A stretch of 64,000 nucleotides of DNA from positions 18,023,774 through 18,087,773 of the forward strand of contig NC_079978.1 of the NCBI RefSeq assembly GCF_029852145.1, in the 5' to 3' direction. The notes beneath the pieces were generated by a model that saw nothing but the letters and a program-made list of their open reading frames with translations, was not told the DNA's origin and searched no databases. The position numbers and the translations under genes were made by a program. This DNA comes from Microplitis mediator (Eukaryota; Arthropoda; Insecta; Hymenoptera; Braconidae). This document shows, piece after piece, positions 1 through 12,834 of this stretch (its first letter is position 1; every line of letters starts with the position of its first letter).

Positions 1-454
1 AAAATAATAAGAAAGCAGTGAAATATTTACGTTTACAGTATAATGATTTATTGGAAAATAAGTAAAAAAAAAAAATTAATATAAATATTTTCAGGCGTAA
101 TACACACGTTTTTCTGATATTCTTTCTTCTACGTTCAATTTTAAGCTGATTTATACGATACGCGTTCTGAATACACTATATGCTATACAAGTCATGCAAA
201 TGTGAAATATTATATTATACTTTTTATTTTTTTAATTCATCTGTCGTAAAATCCGCTATATTTTTTTTTTGGATTTGCATTGATTACAATAATACACAAA
301 ATAAAATTATACCAAACTAATGATCAACTCAAACAAATACATTACATGACCCGTTTTTATGTCATTTCTAACATTAACTTATAGCTCCGCCTGCAGAACC
401 CTTTCTATACTGGTTTACCTGACAGAACGTCAGTGTTAGTGTATAGTAAACAAT
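1..454. other. AT-rich DNA without recognised feature
   Basis: This stretch is AT-rich with several homopolymer A and T runs. I see no open frame, TIR or RNA gene in it. If the Sidestep-like gene extends leftwards, this is intron sequence. Confidence 0.5.
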
Positions 455-1320
455 GTAGGGGAGCCTGGGGCACGAAGACCCCCCTGGGGTACGAAGGCCC
501 CCCTCAAAAATTAGGTAAAAAAATTTTTTTTTATTTTCCGTCAAATAATGACATCTATAATGTTTTTATCATATCTTAGGCCAATATGTGATATGTGACG
601 AAAAATGGCCCTCTCGAAAAAATTATTTTTTTTTCATTTCCCGTCAAGTTATGACCTTTATAATGTTTTTATTATATTGTAGTGGTTGGTATCTTAAATT
701 AATATCACTTATACACTACAATGATAACACACTTATATTAAAAATAATAACACCACAATTAACAGCAGTAAAAGAAAGCAAGAGCAATATATAGTTTATT
801 GAGATACAATGTCTGCTGTTTAACTGTCAATATAAGACTGACTGACTTTTGTCGCGTATCTATAAAAACAAGAGAAGAAGGCATTTGTTTTCTAGCTATT
901 CAAATATTTAAAAGATCAGTTTCACATTCGTTACAATATTTTAGGGGAATATGTGATATGTGGAGCAAAATGGACCACTCGAAAAAAACATTGTAACAAA
1001 AAAATTATTTTTATTTTGATTTTCCGACAAGTTAATTTTTTCGTTACAACTTTTTTTTTTGAGTGGCCCATTTTCCCCTACATATCACATATTGGCCTAA
1101 AATATAATAAAAACGTTATAAAGGTCATAACTTGACGGAAAATGAAAAACAAAAATCATTTTTTCGTTACAATTCTTTTTTTCGAGTGGTCCATTTTACC
1201 CCACATATCACATTTTCACCTAAAATATGATAAATAAATTGTAGTGGTCATAACTTGACGGGAAATAAAAAAAAGTTTTTGTTTATAATTGTTTGGGAAG
1301 GGGGCCTTCGTGCCCCAGAA
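455..1320. mobile_element. GTAGGGGAG-type non-coding repeat, right end damaged
   Basis: The left end reads GTAGGGGAGCCTGGGGCACG and is followed by CCCCC blocks. A related inverted block (GGGGGCCTTCGTGCCCC) lies near 1299-1316. Between them, modules containing 'ATATGTGATATGTG', 'AAAATGG(A/C)CC' and poly-T recur in both orientations. The same terminal design, with a different inner word, occurs at 17632-18387 and more distantly at 44514-45383. I do not see the full outer right terminus here, so the copy is probably truncated. No coding capacity; the superfamily is not assigned. Confidence 0.5.
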
Positions 1321-1501
1321 AAAAAAGTATTTTTTTCGATTTTTTGAAAAATTTCGACTGATTCTTCCGAAATAGACGGAAAATAAACGAATTTGATGGT
1401 GAAAAACCACAAAAAGAAAAAAATATATGTTGGAATGAATAATGATTCATGTACTAAAAACTGTTGTTAACAATATTGAATCATTAAAACAGTTTTAACT
1501 A

Positions 1502-2043
1502 CACGGTAAGAAATATTTTGCGGATATCACTATGCCAGTATGGGCGTGAACGCCATATTGTATGGTATCAAAGATTTTTATAGGTTATAAAATTGTATGC
1601 ATAGATGATTCAACCATTGCGGGAATAGTTACATTGGCAATAGTTGTCGCAGACGCCGCAATGTCAGTATGGCCGTCAGGCCCATACTGCATTGCCGTAT
1701 CCACATTACTTCTGGCCGATAAACCTAGTCTAACGACATCTATGTAGTTTTGGTGGTAATACGATAGTATACATTGATTGACACGCCAGAAATTATGGCG
1801 GTTAAACCTAGTAGCATTGTGCCCTCGGCATTGTAGTATGGTTCTCAGGACCATGCTGTTTCGCCGTGCCTGCTATGCATACGTGTGGGCCATACAATAG
1901 CTCCAGTACTATACAGTATAGTAAATAACGCCATACTTCTGAGATTCGTTACAATATTGTCTTGGAATATTTCACATACTATTTTAGTATCTGTCTTGAG
2001 ATCATACCAGCATGGTGTTGAACGCCATGGATTTCTTACCGTG
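1502..2043. mobile_element. CACGG-ended MITE, CCATACTG word family, copy 1
   Basis: The element starts CACGGTAAGAAATATTTTG and ends in the inverse, ATTTCTTACCGTG, with TA on each side. The interior is built from GCCATAC(T)G/CAGTATGGGC words in both orientations. A second copy of the same length (542 bp) lies at 22522-23063, and a related longer element at 49114-50345. Non-coding; short frames inside are by-products of the repeats. TA flanks suggest a Tc1/mariner-like or other TA-targeting transposase acting in trans (inference). Confidence 0.75.
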
Positions 2044-2101
2044 TATATTTCATACGTTGATATGATAAAAGAAATAATAAATCTTAGATATTAGGATATT
2101 A

Positions 2102-2644
2102 CACTGTAAAAAGAGCGGTGTTAAAAATGGACTCATTTTAACTCCGCCTGGTGTTAAAATAAAATTACACCGGTGTTAAAGCGGGGTAACCGGTGTAAAA
2201 GCGGAGTAAAATCGGTGTAAAGGTGGGGTAACCGGTGTAAAAACGGAGTAACATCGGTGTAAAAGCGGGGTAACCGGCGTAAAAGCAGGGTAAACTGCGT
2301 CCGCTTGGATTATTAACTTTAAAGATTATAAAACACAAAAAATGTCAGTACTTTATGAAAATTAATAAAGAATATCATTTATTAACAGGTATAGTGATCG
2401 AGTAAGTAAAAATATTCACAAAATAAAATATTTTAACACTAGTAAAGAATGTCTACACCGGCGGCGGCGTTATTTTAACACCGGTCTAGAATATTTACAC
2501 CGGTGGCGGCGTTATTTTAACACCGGACTAGAATATTTACACCGGTGGCGGCGTTGTTTTCACACCGCTTTTGGGGGTAAATTTAACACCGATAATTTTA
2601 ACACCTACACCGTTTGGACTTACCCCGGTGATTTTATTACAGTG
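2102..2644. mobile_element. CACTG-ended MITE, GGTGTAAAA/CACCGG word family, copy 1
   Basis: The termini are CACTGTAAAAAGAGCGGTG and the roughly inverse CGGTGATTTTATTACAGTG, flanked by TA. The interior repeats 'GGTGTAAAAGCGGGGTAA' and 'TTTACACCGGTGGCGGCGTT'. A copy with the same ends and order lies at 39592-40088, which fixes the boundaries. Fragments of the family occur around 3892, 6670-6757 and 9540-10074. No coding frame. Confidence 0.8.
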
Positions 2645-3891
2645 TACACTATGTTCCTTGAAGATCCTTTGTTCTTGCAAAAGTACACAAAACATTCGCA
2701 CAGACGTATTTCTACCATCGATTATCACATTTTTTAACCTTCTCTCGATTATCTTCCAAATATCCCTAAAGACCGGAAGAAAAACCGCGAGTCTACTATA
2801 ATTTACTCCGCATGTAAACCGTTTTATCACCGGTTGTATCACATCGCTACACCGTTTTTTTATAGTGCATCAGTAAAATATATATGATGAAACGTAGATA
2901 CGATTTGGTGTAAGTGAAACGGTAAGACATGACGGAACGTCTTCATGTGAAAATAGAGTGTATTTGCGCTTAAAATGTTAAAAGTACTTGAAAATATGAA
3001 ACAGCAAGTTAAGAAGTTGAATTAAAATAACTTGGTAATGACGACAGCTTTTGTACAGACTGTATGTTCACGATATAAATAGTTTTGAGCTTCCAGCAAT
3101 AGCCTGCGGCAAATCATCGTCTTTTCATCACCTAAAAGTTGAGTTGAATGTTTCTTGAGGGCGCTTGACGTTAGATGAGTTGAACAATGTCGATGTATGT
3201 ATACAACATACTTTGCACATGAATAAAAGTTAATATGCACGGTGTGTATGTAAATTTTGTTTAGTTAACGAGCTAAACGAAGGCTCTACAAGTCAACATC
3301 TCAAGTGTCCTGTGTATTCCTACGTTTGCGACTCCCGTCAGAACGGTCTGACGGTAATATACGAATCCGTAACTGAGCAAGAGAGAATGTTAATGGGAGA
3401 AGACAAGGTCATTCTTGAAATTAGACACACAACCCCGCAGTATACCTACTAACTTTTCTTGTCCGTAAACCCCGTCACTAACTTTCTCGTCAGTATAACT
3501 TCCGCTTTAATGTAGGAATTTCGTAGGACACCACCGACCATCAAGGAGAAGCTAGTTCGGATAATTTACTTTATTAATGTTTAATATTTAAACTTGTGTC
3601 GTAAACACAAATTTCTTGTAATTTATTCATCATATTGTTTGTAACCCAATCGAAAATATGTATATTATTTTACAATAAATTCGTACAAAAAATATTGTGT
3701 GGCAAAGAGAATATTTTAACAAACCTATGACACATTTTGGGGTGGGTTACGTTAAAATTCGTGTCAAATACTCAAAGGAAATATCGAAAATAGGTGACCG
3801 TTGGTCTGTACGAAGATAAATAAATACCATAAAAATTTGAAATTTACCGATCCAATTTCTTTTTAATCCAGGTTGATACTGCACTGTAAAA
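2645..3891. other. No recognised gene; AT-rich single-copy-looking DNA
   Basis: Short open frames occur around 2650-2842 and 3022-3240, but none resembles a protein family I know and none has convincing splice or codon signals. A CACCG(T)n ATAGTG motif near 2850-2868 resembles a terminus of the CACTG elements and may be a decayed end. Confidence 0.4.
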
Positions 3892-3974
3892 AAAAACAGG
3901 GGTAAGTCCAGGCGGTGTAGGTGTCAAAATTTTCGGTGTTAACTCACTGCCCAACCTTTCACTCAGTTTGAAAT

Positions 3975-5097
3975 CCCGGGAAAAAAAATTTAGATCTGTT
4001 CTGATCAAATTAGATCAGCTAAGATCAAATTTGATCATAATTTATACGGAACCCAAATCAGATCAGAGTAGATCTGATTTGATCTGTTCAGATCAAACTG
4101 GATCTGATCAGATATGACATTTTTCTTTGGGGAAAAATAGTCACGATCTAACCTGATTAAATATAATCAAGTCAGATCAACCTAGATCTAGTCAGATCAA
4201 AATAGATCAACATTGATTGAACGATCAATTTATGAAGTAAATATGAATAGATCTAATTGGATCTGTACGGATCAAACCAGATCTGAGCTGATATAACTTT
4301 TTCTCGGGAAAAAAGGTTCAGATCTGCTCTGATCAGATTAGATCTGTATTTAATAGTTACTCAATTATGAGAAATTTTTTATTTTATTATTTTAATTGGG
4401 TAAATAAGTATAAAATACTTTAAGGAAAAATTCTTTATGTATCTAAGAATGAGATTACTTTCATTATTGTTTATAAAAAAGTGATCCTTTATATTTATGC
4501 AAAATGTTTCATATTGATTATAATCATTTTCATTTAACAAAAAATCAGTCTAATTTATGACAATATTTAATTACTAATACTCATTTTGTATTACTGTCGA
4601 GATCAATAACTATTGGATATTTTGTTTTATTTAAATTGTTATCTTCTTAATTATATGTTAATTTGTATTGATTGGAGAAGAATGATCTCGAATATGAGTC
4701 TTTATTAATTTAAATTTCAATTGTATCATTCTAAGGAGAAGACAAAGCTGATCTCATATGGAACATGAAACGTTTACTTTCAATTTTAATGGCTTCAATC
4801 CTATATATTTTATATCATTGTGATATATTTAATATATTTTTAATCAGACATATCAATTTTTATTAAGATAGAGATAAAAAAACAGATCTATATAGATCTA
4901 GCGAATTACATCAAATTTGATCTGAGCAGATCTAAGAGTGTTTTTTATTTACCTTGATCTGTTTAGATCCAAGCAGATCTAATCTGATCAGAGTAGATCT
5001 AATCTGATCTTAACAGATCTGGCCAAAATACAGATCTGTTCAGATCTGAAACATCAGATCTCATTTGATCTGAATAGATCTAAATTTTTTTCCCGGG
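3975..5097. mobile_element. CCCGGG-ended element with AGATCT/GATC word arrays
   Basis: The element begins CCCGGGAAAAAAAATTTAGATC and ends with its inverse, ...TCTAAATTTTTTTCCCGGG. From both ends inward runs a dense array of GATCTGA, TTGATC and AGATCT words (roughly 3990-4350 and 4885-5085), many of them palindromic. The centre, about 4350-4880, is plain AT-rich DNA without the word and without coding capacity. The same terminal CCCGGG + poly-A design with a different word is seen at 51375-52679. Superfamily unknown. Confidence 0.7.
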
Positions 5098-5599
5098 ATG
5101 GCTCTTTTTTTTGGTTTTTTTTTTTTAAATAGTTTTTTCTTACAACACAAAACACTCTATTTATCGAAATACACACGGTAATTAATTTTAAAAAGTATAT
5201 ATTAATATTTGACGCAAGTTATATTTACGATAAGAATCGCAAAACTAAACCTCGATCTAAGTACATGTATAAACATTGCGTTATTCAACATGTTAAACTT
5301 GAAGATCAATAAACTATTGGAAAATGAACTTTGGCTTATTTGGTATCTTGAGACCCGAGGTCTCTGGCGTCTGTCGTGACCCCAAGTCTGAGACAAGACT
5401 CATCCCCAAGTAGATAAAGGTCATGACACATATCGAGGTAGATATACGAGAAACACTCCGTCAGGACCCTTCAAGATCCAAACGTAATGTAGTCTCGACA
5501 ATACGTCATAGTTATCTCCATTTTCTCTCCTTTGTTATTAATTATTATTTGACTGTCGTTTTGCAAGATAAGATCAGGCTCAGTTAAGTAATATTTGTA

Positions 5600-6360
5600 C
5601 AGTGTAACCTTAATATAACGAGCCTCAATATAACGAATTCCTCGATTTAACGAATTTTTCAAAATCCCACAGAACTGCCCATAAGGACCTATGCAAAATA
5701 TACCTTTACATTACGAATATATTTTTTAAACAACCTCACTATAACGAAAGTTCAATCATTGCAGAACATAGATAGAAACTATTATTGACCTTTATATAAC
5801 GAATTTTCCAGCCCATAACCTCTACGTAAGGTATCTTACAAATTATCCCCACTTAATTCCACAATAACTAATGTCTTAACGAGTGCTGATACGTTTAATT
5901 CTTCATAAGACAGTCATTGCTGTAGCAATGGCTGAAAAACAGGAAAGGTGTTCTTTGAGTGTTGCAGAAAAACGGAAAATGATATGATAACTAACATTGG
6001 CAAGCAGACAACAATTTATGACTTTTTTTCGAGTAAAGAAACGAAAAATGAAGATTAAGCTATCATTATTCCTTTAATCATGTTGTTAATTTCCTACGCT
6101 TACATTCTATCTTTATATTCTATGCTTATACATTGATAACGATTTTTATTTTGACCAGAAACTGATGTAAATGTTTACAAATAAATAATTCTGTGTTTTG
6201 ATTTAAATGAGTTATTATATATTAGTGGAAATTTGTTTACCTTGTTCTAACGAATTGAGTTTAATATAACCTCTATATAACAAACCTTACTATTACGAAT
6301 AACTCGATATAACGAATAATTTCTATTTCCCTTTAGTTTCGTTATATAAAGGTTGCACTG
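5600..6360. mobile_element. Non-autonomous pogo/Tigger-like DNA transposon
   Basis: The left end CAGTGTAACCTTAATATAACG and right end CGTTATATAAAGGTTGCACTG are inverted repeats flanked by TA. Subterminal 'ATATAACGAA' repeats are typical of pogo-like elements. The centre retains two tiny transposase remnants (5928-5987 and 5999-6058). At 761 bp it is far shorter than an autonomous element of roughly 2-3 kb, so it is an internal-deletion derivative that would need a transposase in trans. The assignment rests on TIR style, TA duplication and the remnant motifs. Confidence 0.75.
5928..6058 (+). pseudogene. Remnant of pogo/jerky-type transposase: N-terminus and C-terminus joined by deletion
   Basis: At 5928-5987 a start codon opens MAEKQERCSLSVAEKRKMI and then a stop. 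This resembles the first residues of pogo/Tigger/CENP-B-type transposases, just before the N-terminal helix-turn-helix. At 5999-6058, in another frame, KQTTIYDFFSS followed by charged residues and a stop resembles the short C-terminal 'KQ(T/S)xIxDFF' tail of jerky/Tigger proteins. The DNA-binding body and the DDE/D catalytic domain are missing. It cannot encode a working transposase. Confidence 0.6.
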
Positions 6361-6757
6361 TATTTGTTCAATTAAGTGCCTTTCTTATAGTGATAACTGA
6401 TTCAAATATGATAAATTGATCATTGATAATTTTATTTTATTTTCCTCGCTGATTTAGTTGGTAGAGACTTGAATCAGAAAAAACCTGTCCCTTATATTAA
6501 ATACAATAACATTAACATGTCATTGGAGACGATGATTGTTTGGATTCTTCCATAAATTAGTAAATCTGTCGTTTCTTTAATTTTTGAAACAATAAAATAA
6601 CTTTTTCTTTGTATTTGAAATACAATTCAACTCCTGATACTTAAAAAATAAAACTACCTTTTTTTTTAACACTGCTACCAGTGGTATTCTAACACCGTTT
6701 TAGGGGTTAAATTAAACACTGAATTGCCGTGAACTTACACCGGTTTTTTTTTACAGT

Positions 6758-7229
6758 ATGACTGTAAAACGTGACAGCTTTTTATCGTTTATATAAATAA
6801 TATACTTCCGTATCGAATAAGAAACATAACAATAAATATAAACTAAGCAATATTTACAGAACAATCAATATCATTCTGAGACTACTGATTATTTTTAAAT
6901 ATCTTATGCATCCCATTAAGAAATGAACTTTTCTGAAATCGTTAAAACTGTTCAAGATTAAAATACTTCATTCATATCAGTTTTAGAGGTTTCGCTCTGA
7001 TGTATATTCCCGACAGTCCAGTTTATGTTAATCTACTAGAGAATGCACTTGCTAGGACGACAGATGAACAAACCGTGGTTCGTTACCCGACGTACCACAG
7101 TCGAGTTTTATTTATCACCAGTTACTGACATCTTTAGCAAATTAATTTATCAAATAGTCACATAAACTACTTTACAACAAAAAAGTGACCATTCGGTGTC
7201 CGAAATGGAAGTAGGTTTTTCATTATTTA
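6758..7229. other. AT-rich spacer, nothing recognised
   Basis: The stretch between two transposons shows no open frame, TIR or RNA gene. It may be original intron sequence of the Sidestep-like gene if that gene extends to the left. Confidence 0.4.
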
Positions 7230-9177
7230 CACTGGTCACAGAAATTAAGGGATAGAAAAAAAATCCAAAATTTTTAGGTGATTTTCAACATGCTGTAACT
7301 CGGTGAAAAATGGTCGTATAAAAAAACTAAAAAAAGCAAATTGTAGCCTCAAGTTTCTAGTTTTCAGATCTGGACCTCAAAATTTTTTATCATGTACGGT
7401 TCCGGAGTAATCATAAGAAAACCAACGAAAAAAAAATTTTCAAAATTTTTGCTGGTCTTTCAATACCTCTATGGGCGACAATAAATTTTTTTGAATATTC
7501 CGACTGTCTGACTTTTCTCGGAAATTTTATGCCCTTTAATTTGGTGGCCTTAAAAAGTCTCTACGACGATTTGGTGCCGAGTTATCATTGATCAAAGCAA
7601 AAAAGTCTATTTTGGCTTTGATAATCAATAACTCCGGATGTATTGGTCGTACAGAGAATGGAAGCAGGGTTTTAAAAACTGGAAAACATTCTCTATAAGG
7701 CAAAATTAGTGGCATTTGATAGAAAAATTTTTTTTAAAGCGATATTGTTTGGTAAAAAACAGGTCAAAATTCACAAATTTAAGGATATTCGGAAATCTTG
7801 CTATAACTTTGGATATGAAGGATGAACAAAGGATATCTTCGACTTTTTTTCAACCTCAAAGTGTCCTGAAAAAACCCTGGAAATTTCAAATCGCTGCGAT
7901 TTTTCTTTCATAGTGCCCCGAAGCTTTAAATTTATCGATTTTGTCAAAAATCACCATAATTGGTAGTTTCTCGGTTTTTGTTCATTTTTTCGATTTGAAA
8001 ATGGTTTTTTTACCGATAATCTTCATTTCTTCGATCAAAAAGATCGATTATCGAAAAAAATTGAAAAAAAAAAAATTTGTTTTTTTCAAAATTTTTTTTT
8101 TTGTTGTATCTGCAATGATTTATCATTGTCAAAAAAAATTCCTAAAATTTTTTTTACCGCTGTAACTGCACCTGCTTCAAATGTCAACTTAACAAACATA
8201 CCCTTTGGGTAACTCTAATGCCGGCGGTAAAAAAAATTTTAGGAATTTTTTTTGACAATGATAAATCATTGCAGATACAACAAAAAAAAAAATTTTGAAA
8301 AAAACAAATTTTTGAAAAAATTTTTTCAAAATTTTTTTTTTTTCAATTTTTTTCGATAATCGATCTTTTTGATCGAAGAAATGAAGATTATCGGTAAAAA
8401 AACCATTTTCAAATCGAAAAAATGAACAAAAACCGAGAAACTACCAATTATGGTGATTTTTGACAAAATCGATAAATTTAAAGCTTCGGGGCACTATGAA
8501 AGAAAAATCGCAGCGATTTGAAATTTCCAGGGTTTTTTCAGGACACTTTGAGGTTGAAAAAAAGTCGAAGATATCCTTTGTTCATCCTTCATATCCAAAG
8601 TTATAGCAAGATTTCCGAATATCCTTAAATTTGTGAATTTTGACCTGTTTTTTACCAAACAATATCGCTTTAAAAAAAATTTTTCTATCAAATGCCACTA
8701 ATTTTGCCTTATAGAGAATGTTTTCCAGTTTTTAAAACCCTGCTTCCATTCTCTGTACGACCAATACATCCGGAGTTATTGATTATCAAAGCCAAAATAG
8801 ACTTTTTTGCTTTGATCAATGATAACTCGGCACCAAATCGTCGTAGAGACTTTTTAAGGCCACCAAATTAAAGGGCATAAAATTTCCGAGAAAAGTCAGA
8901 CAGTCGGATTATTCAAAAAAATTTATTGTCGCCCATAGAGGTATTGAAAGACCAGCAAAAATTTTGAAAATTTTTTTTTCGTTGGTTTTCTTATGATTAC
9001 TCCGGAACCGTACATGATAAAAAATTTTGAGGTCCAGATCTGAAAACTAGAAACTTGAGGCTACAATTTGCTTTTTTTAGTTTTTTTATACGACCATTTT
9101 TCACCGAGTTACAGCATGTTGAAAATCACCTAAAAATTTTGGATTTTTTTTCTATCCCTTAATTTCTGTGACCAGTG
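7230..9177. mobile_element. Foldback element with ~930-bp inverted arms
   Basis: The left arm (7230 to about 8159) is repeated almost base for base in reverse complement at about 8223-9177, around a loop of only ~64 bp. A visible difference is an added tract near 8305-8335 in the right arm. The termini are CACTGGTCACAG/CTGTGACCAGTG with TA on each side. Identical 65-codon frames at 7716-7913 (+) and 8494-8691 (-) are a consequence of the symmetry. It codes for nothing known. A transcript across it would fold into a long hairpin. Confidence 0.85.
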
Positions 9178-9337
9178 TATTTATTTCAAAGTTTCATGAC
9201 AGAATTGAATTAAGAATTGATTTTTTGATAGATTTCATGCATTTTAGGAAACTGTTGAAAATAGAATTTCAGCCATGCCCGGGTAAAAATAAAACAATCT
9301 GCAGCAGACTTCTTAAAGATCTACTGCATACACAGTA

Positions 9338-10074
9338 AAAAATATTGTGTTAAAATTAACATAATCTGTGTGTGTCGAATTTCAACACAAAATATGTGTT
9401 AAAATTTCAACACAAGATTCGAGTAATATGAGAAGTAACTTTAACACTTCTTAAATGTTAATGGTGACACAAAAAAAATGTTAACTTTTACATTTTATGT
9501 TTGTACCATGAATTATTTTTAGGTTATCAAAACCGGGGAATATTTTTAACACCGGTACAGAATATTTACATCGGCGGCGGTGGTATTTTCACACCGCTAT
9601 CGGTGTTGAAATTTAACACCGTCGATTTTAACACCACCACTGTCCTGATATGACAAAACGACGTATTTCGAGATACGCTGTTTTGACGTTACAAAGCTAA
9701 AAAGGTTTATTTAGTGTCACTTAATAATAGGGTATCATCAAAATTTTACTAATTTAATTAATTATGCCAATAATATTGATCAAATGTGCGTATAGTTTCT
9801 TCACGTCAAAATTTCATTCTTCGAGTTACAGCGTTTTGTCATAACAATTTCATCTATTTATCAAAATAAGCATTAGTTTCTTACGATACAAAAAACGTAT
9901 CTCGAGATACGTCGTTTTGTCATAACAGAAATTAATTTTTCTGTTAAATTGTACTCAATTTCTGTTAAAACTTTAAACGCTATTTTCTCGAAACTATAAT
10001 TTTTGAGATACGTCGTTTTGTCATGACAGGGCAGTACACCGCTTGGACTTACCCCGGTGATTTTTTACAGTGTA
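9338..10074. mobile_element. Composite of TGTTAAAATT-word repeat and truncated GGTGT element
   Basis: From 9338 the sequence carries 'GTGTTAAAATTT' words in both orientations. From about 9535 it switches to the right half of the GGTGT/CACCGG family ('AACACCGGTACAGAATATTTAC', ending in TTTTTTACAGTG at 10074). The second part is interrupted by the element at 9644-10030. Whether 9338-9535 belongs to the same element is unclear. Confidence 0.5.
9644..10030. mobile_element. Nested MITE with ACAAAACGACGTAT word
   Basis: The ends CCTGATATGACAAAACGACG and CGTCGTTTTGTCATGACAGG are near-perfect inverted repeats. Inside, 'TCGAGATACGTCGTTTTGTCAT' and its reverse complement recur. Removing this block brings the two halves of the surrounding GGTGT element together in the order found at 2102-2644 and 39592-40088, which supports insertion. 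Non-coding. Confidence 0.65.
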
Positions 10075-10576
10075 GCATTTTTTTATTTTTTGAAATTCAA
10101 ATTTCCACTATTACTGAACTAGTTGTTAATAGAATAAGTGTACCAAGTTTTAATAAGATTCGTTTATAATTGTGTCTTTTTAACGAAAGAGATCTCGGTT
10201 AGTGAATTTTTGAAAAAGTTACGTCCATTCAAAAAAAGCTATTTTTTTAAAAATCGATAACTTCCTTCGGGATAGAAAAAAAAATTCGAAAATTTCCTGA
10301 AAATTGTTTTTAATAGGGTAAAAGAAGAAAACAATTTTAACCAAATCGAAAGGGGTCGGGTTCAAAAGTGCTCGATTTACGTTCATATATAAGCTTTTGA
10401 ACCAATGGTATTTTTGGAACCTACTCGACGAATTATGATATACGATCGTGAAATTCTTTGAAAATTCTGTCACGAGAACGAATGCAATAGATAGATTTCT
10501 ATAAAATCTACTAAAAATAATGCAATAGTCAAAAATTTAAGTTACATTTTTTCATTCATTTGAATTTAGAAAAACC

Positions 10577-10774
10577 TGGGCAAAATGAAACACCACTTGA
10601 AGAGAACATAATTTTGTGACTCGTTAAATCGTATCCCATTTTATTTTTCCAGTTTTCACTTAAATGATTCGGACAACAAACACTGAGAATAAAAAAAAGT
10701 TTTTTTTAAATTAACTAAAAATTTCACTAAAAAAAATTTATTTTCGTAGCAACAATCGTGTCTCGTTTTGCCCC
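10577..10774. mobile_element. Short MITE with TGGGGCAAAATGA ends
   Basis: TGGGCAAAATGAAACAC at the left pairs with GTGTCTCGTTTTGCCCCA at the right (one or two mismatches), bounding about 200 bp of AT-rich non-coding DNA. Single related motifs occur at 16121-16145 and 20130-20145. Confidence 0.5.
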
Positions 10775-11194
10775 ACGTTGCTCTATATTCACTTTGGTAC
10801 TTTTTCCAATATTTTTTTAACGATAAATATAATTAAATTTTTATTGAAGTACATTTTTATTACTACAAATAAAAAATTAAACCAGCATGGAAAGTTCTTT
10901 TTTTCATTTGAATAATTTTTTTATTATTATTGATCAAATAAAATTGATGAGAACTCAGCATAGTTTGGACAGAGCTACAATAATTATTTTATGAAAGTAA
11001 AAAAACCTCTAAACTAAATCATGCATACGAAAGTATTTATTGTTTCAATTAAAAAGGATAAATAAATAAAAAATAACTCATTCGATGGATAAGAATCCGA
11101 TTATTTTTCAATTTATAATATTACCGCAAAAAGCTTCCAGAGCTGCACATAGTAGGAATTGATTAATCATATATATACATATATATATTTACAG

Positions 11195-11354
11195 GGTAAA
11201 AAATTACATCACAATATAACAGGTGGTATTGTGCTGACAGATCACTCTCTAGTGCTCCAGGGCATTACCCGCAATTCAGCTGGTGACTATGTTTGTTCAG
11301 CGACAAATGATGAAGGTGATTCGACATCAAACATTATCCAGCTTGACGTTATGT
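11195..11354 (+). CDS. Sidestep-like exon: C-terminal half of an Ig domain
   Basis: The acceptor TTTACAG precedes 11195 and the donor GTAAGT follows 11354. The exon starts at a codon boundary (GGT AAA), since a phase-1 start would read a stop at once, and ends after the first base of a codon. The protein contains the Ig F-strand signature S-A-G-D-Y-V-C-S-A-T-N, preceded by L-T-D-H-S-L-V-L-Q-G-I, a typical Ig E-strand run in Sidestep proteins. The cysteine pairs with one in the preceding, unseen exon. An in-frame ATG at 11159 lies inside intron sequence and is not a plausible start. Confidence 0.8.
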
Positions 11355-11932
11355 GTAAGTATGATTGTAAATCAAACTACACTGATAAAAAAACTATCTT
11401 GATCCAAGAAAACTTTTTTTCCTCAAAATGTGATTCTTGTTTCAAAGTTTTTTATTGTTTTAAGTCAAGAAATAAGTTCGTGAACCAAAAGATTTAAATT
11501 TTTAGGTGAAGAAAAAAATTCTTTGTTCGAGAATTTTATTTTTCAATAAAGCACTTTTCCTTTTGAAACAAGATACTGATATATTTCGCTTGAGAATTCC
11601 TGACTCTTGGATTAAGGGGGATAGCCAATGTGAAATTTCAACAAAAAAAATTTTTTTTTTTTTATTAAATCAAAGTTTATATCGACACTGGCATTCTATC
11701 ATGTCTTATCCCACATTTGAGAAATTTTTCAGGAGACGATAAAAACATTTCACGGTCGGCAAAACAAAATTATTTGTCATATGTTTACATTGGTATAACC
11801 TATAATTTTATGTTCATGTTTTTCATAAAATACAGGCATTTGTAGTGAATAAATAATTTTGAATTGTATGCCGTAAGAAGAGTAAGAAATTATGCATAAT
11901 TACTTTCTTATTAATGTCGTTACACTGTAAAA
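11355..11932. repeat. Intronic TCTTGA/TCAAGAA word region
   Basis: Between about 11386 and 11720 the words TCTTGATCC, AAGTCAAGAAA, GTTCGAGAATT and CTTGAGAATTC recur, the vocabulary of the TCTTGA word elements at 43416-43738, 47897-48099 and 62888-63092. A CACTGATAAAAAAA-like start sits near 11378, but no convincing right terminus is visible, so this is probably a decayed copy. The rest is plain AT-rich intron. Confidence 0.4.
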
Positions 11933-12710
<778 letters not shown>

Positions 12711-12834
12711 TAATTGCTTGCTTAAAATTAACTTAAAATTGAAAATGTTAAGCGTGACTAAACCTATACGAATGTGGGATACGACATATTAGAATGGCAG
12801 TATCGATATGTTCAAAAATATGTATCTAGAGTTT

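Larger units (their letters stand above)
3892..6757. mobile_element. Possible host element of the GGTGT family carrying two insertions
   Basis: At 3892 the sequence CACTGTAAAA followed by 'GGGGTAAGTCCAGGCGGTGT' is the inverse of the right end of the 2102 and 39592 elements. At 6670-6757 a right-end-like sequence in + orientation closes with TTTTTTACAGTA. These may be the two ends of one element holding the AGATCT element (3975-5097) and the pogo-like derivative (5600-6360). A clear target duplication is missing, so two separate fragments are equally possible. Confidence 0.35.

Noticed and set aside
2537..2842. 101-codon frame on the - strand
   Set aside because: It overlaps the end of a MITE and shows no recognisable domain or splice context.
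7716..8691. Identical 65-codon proteins on opposite strands
   Set aside because: They are a by-product of the foldback arms; no known domain, no conserved start context.
11159..11194. In-frame ATG upstream of the first visible Ig exon as a translation start
   Set aside because: It sits in TATA-rich intron directly before a good acceptor, and the protein would start inside an Ig domain without signal peptide.
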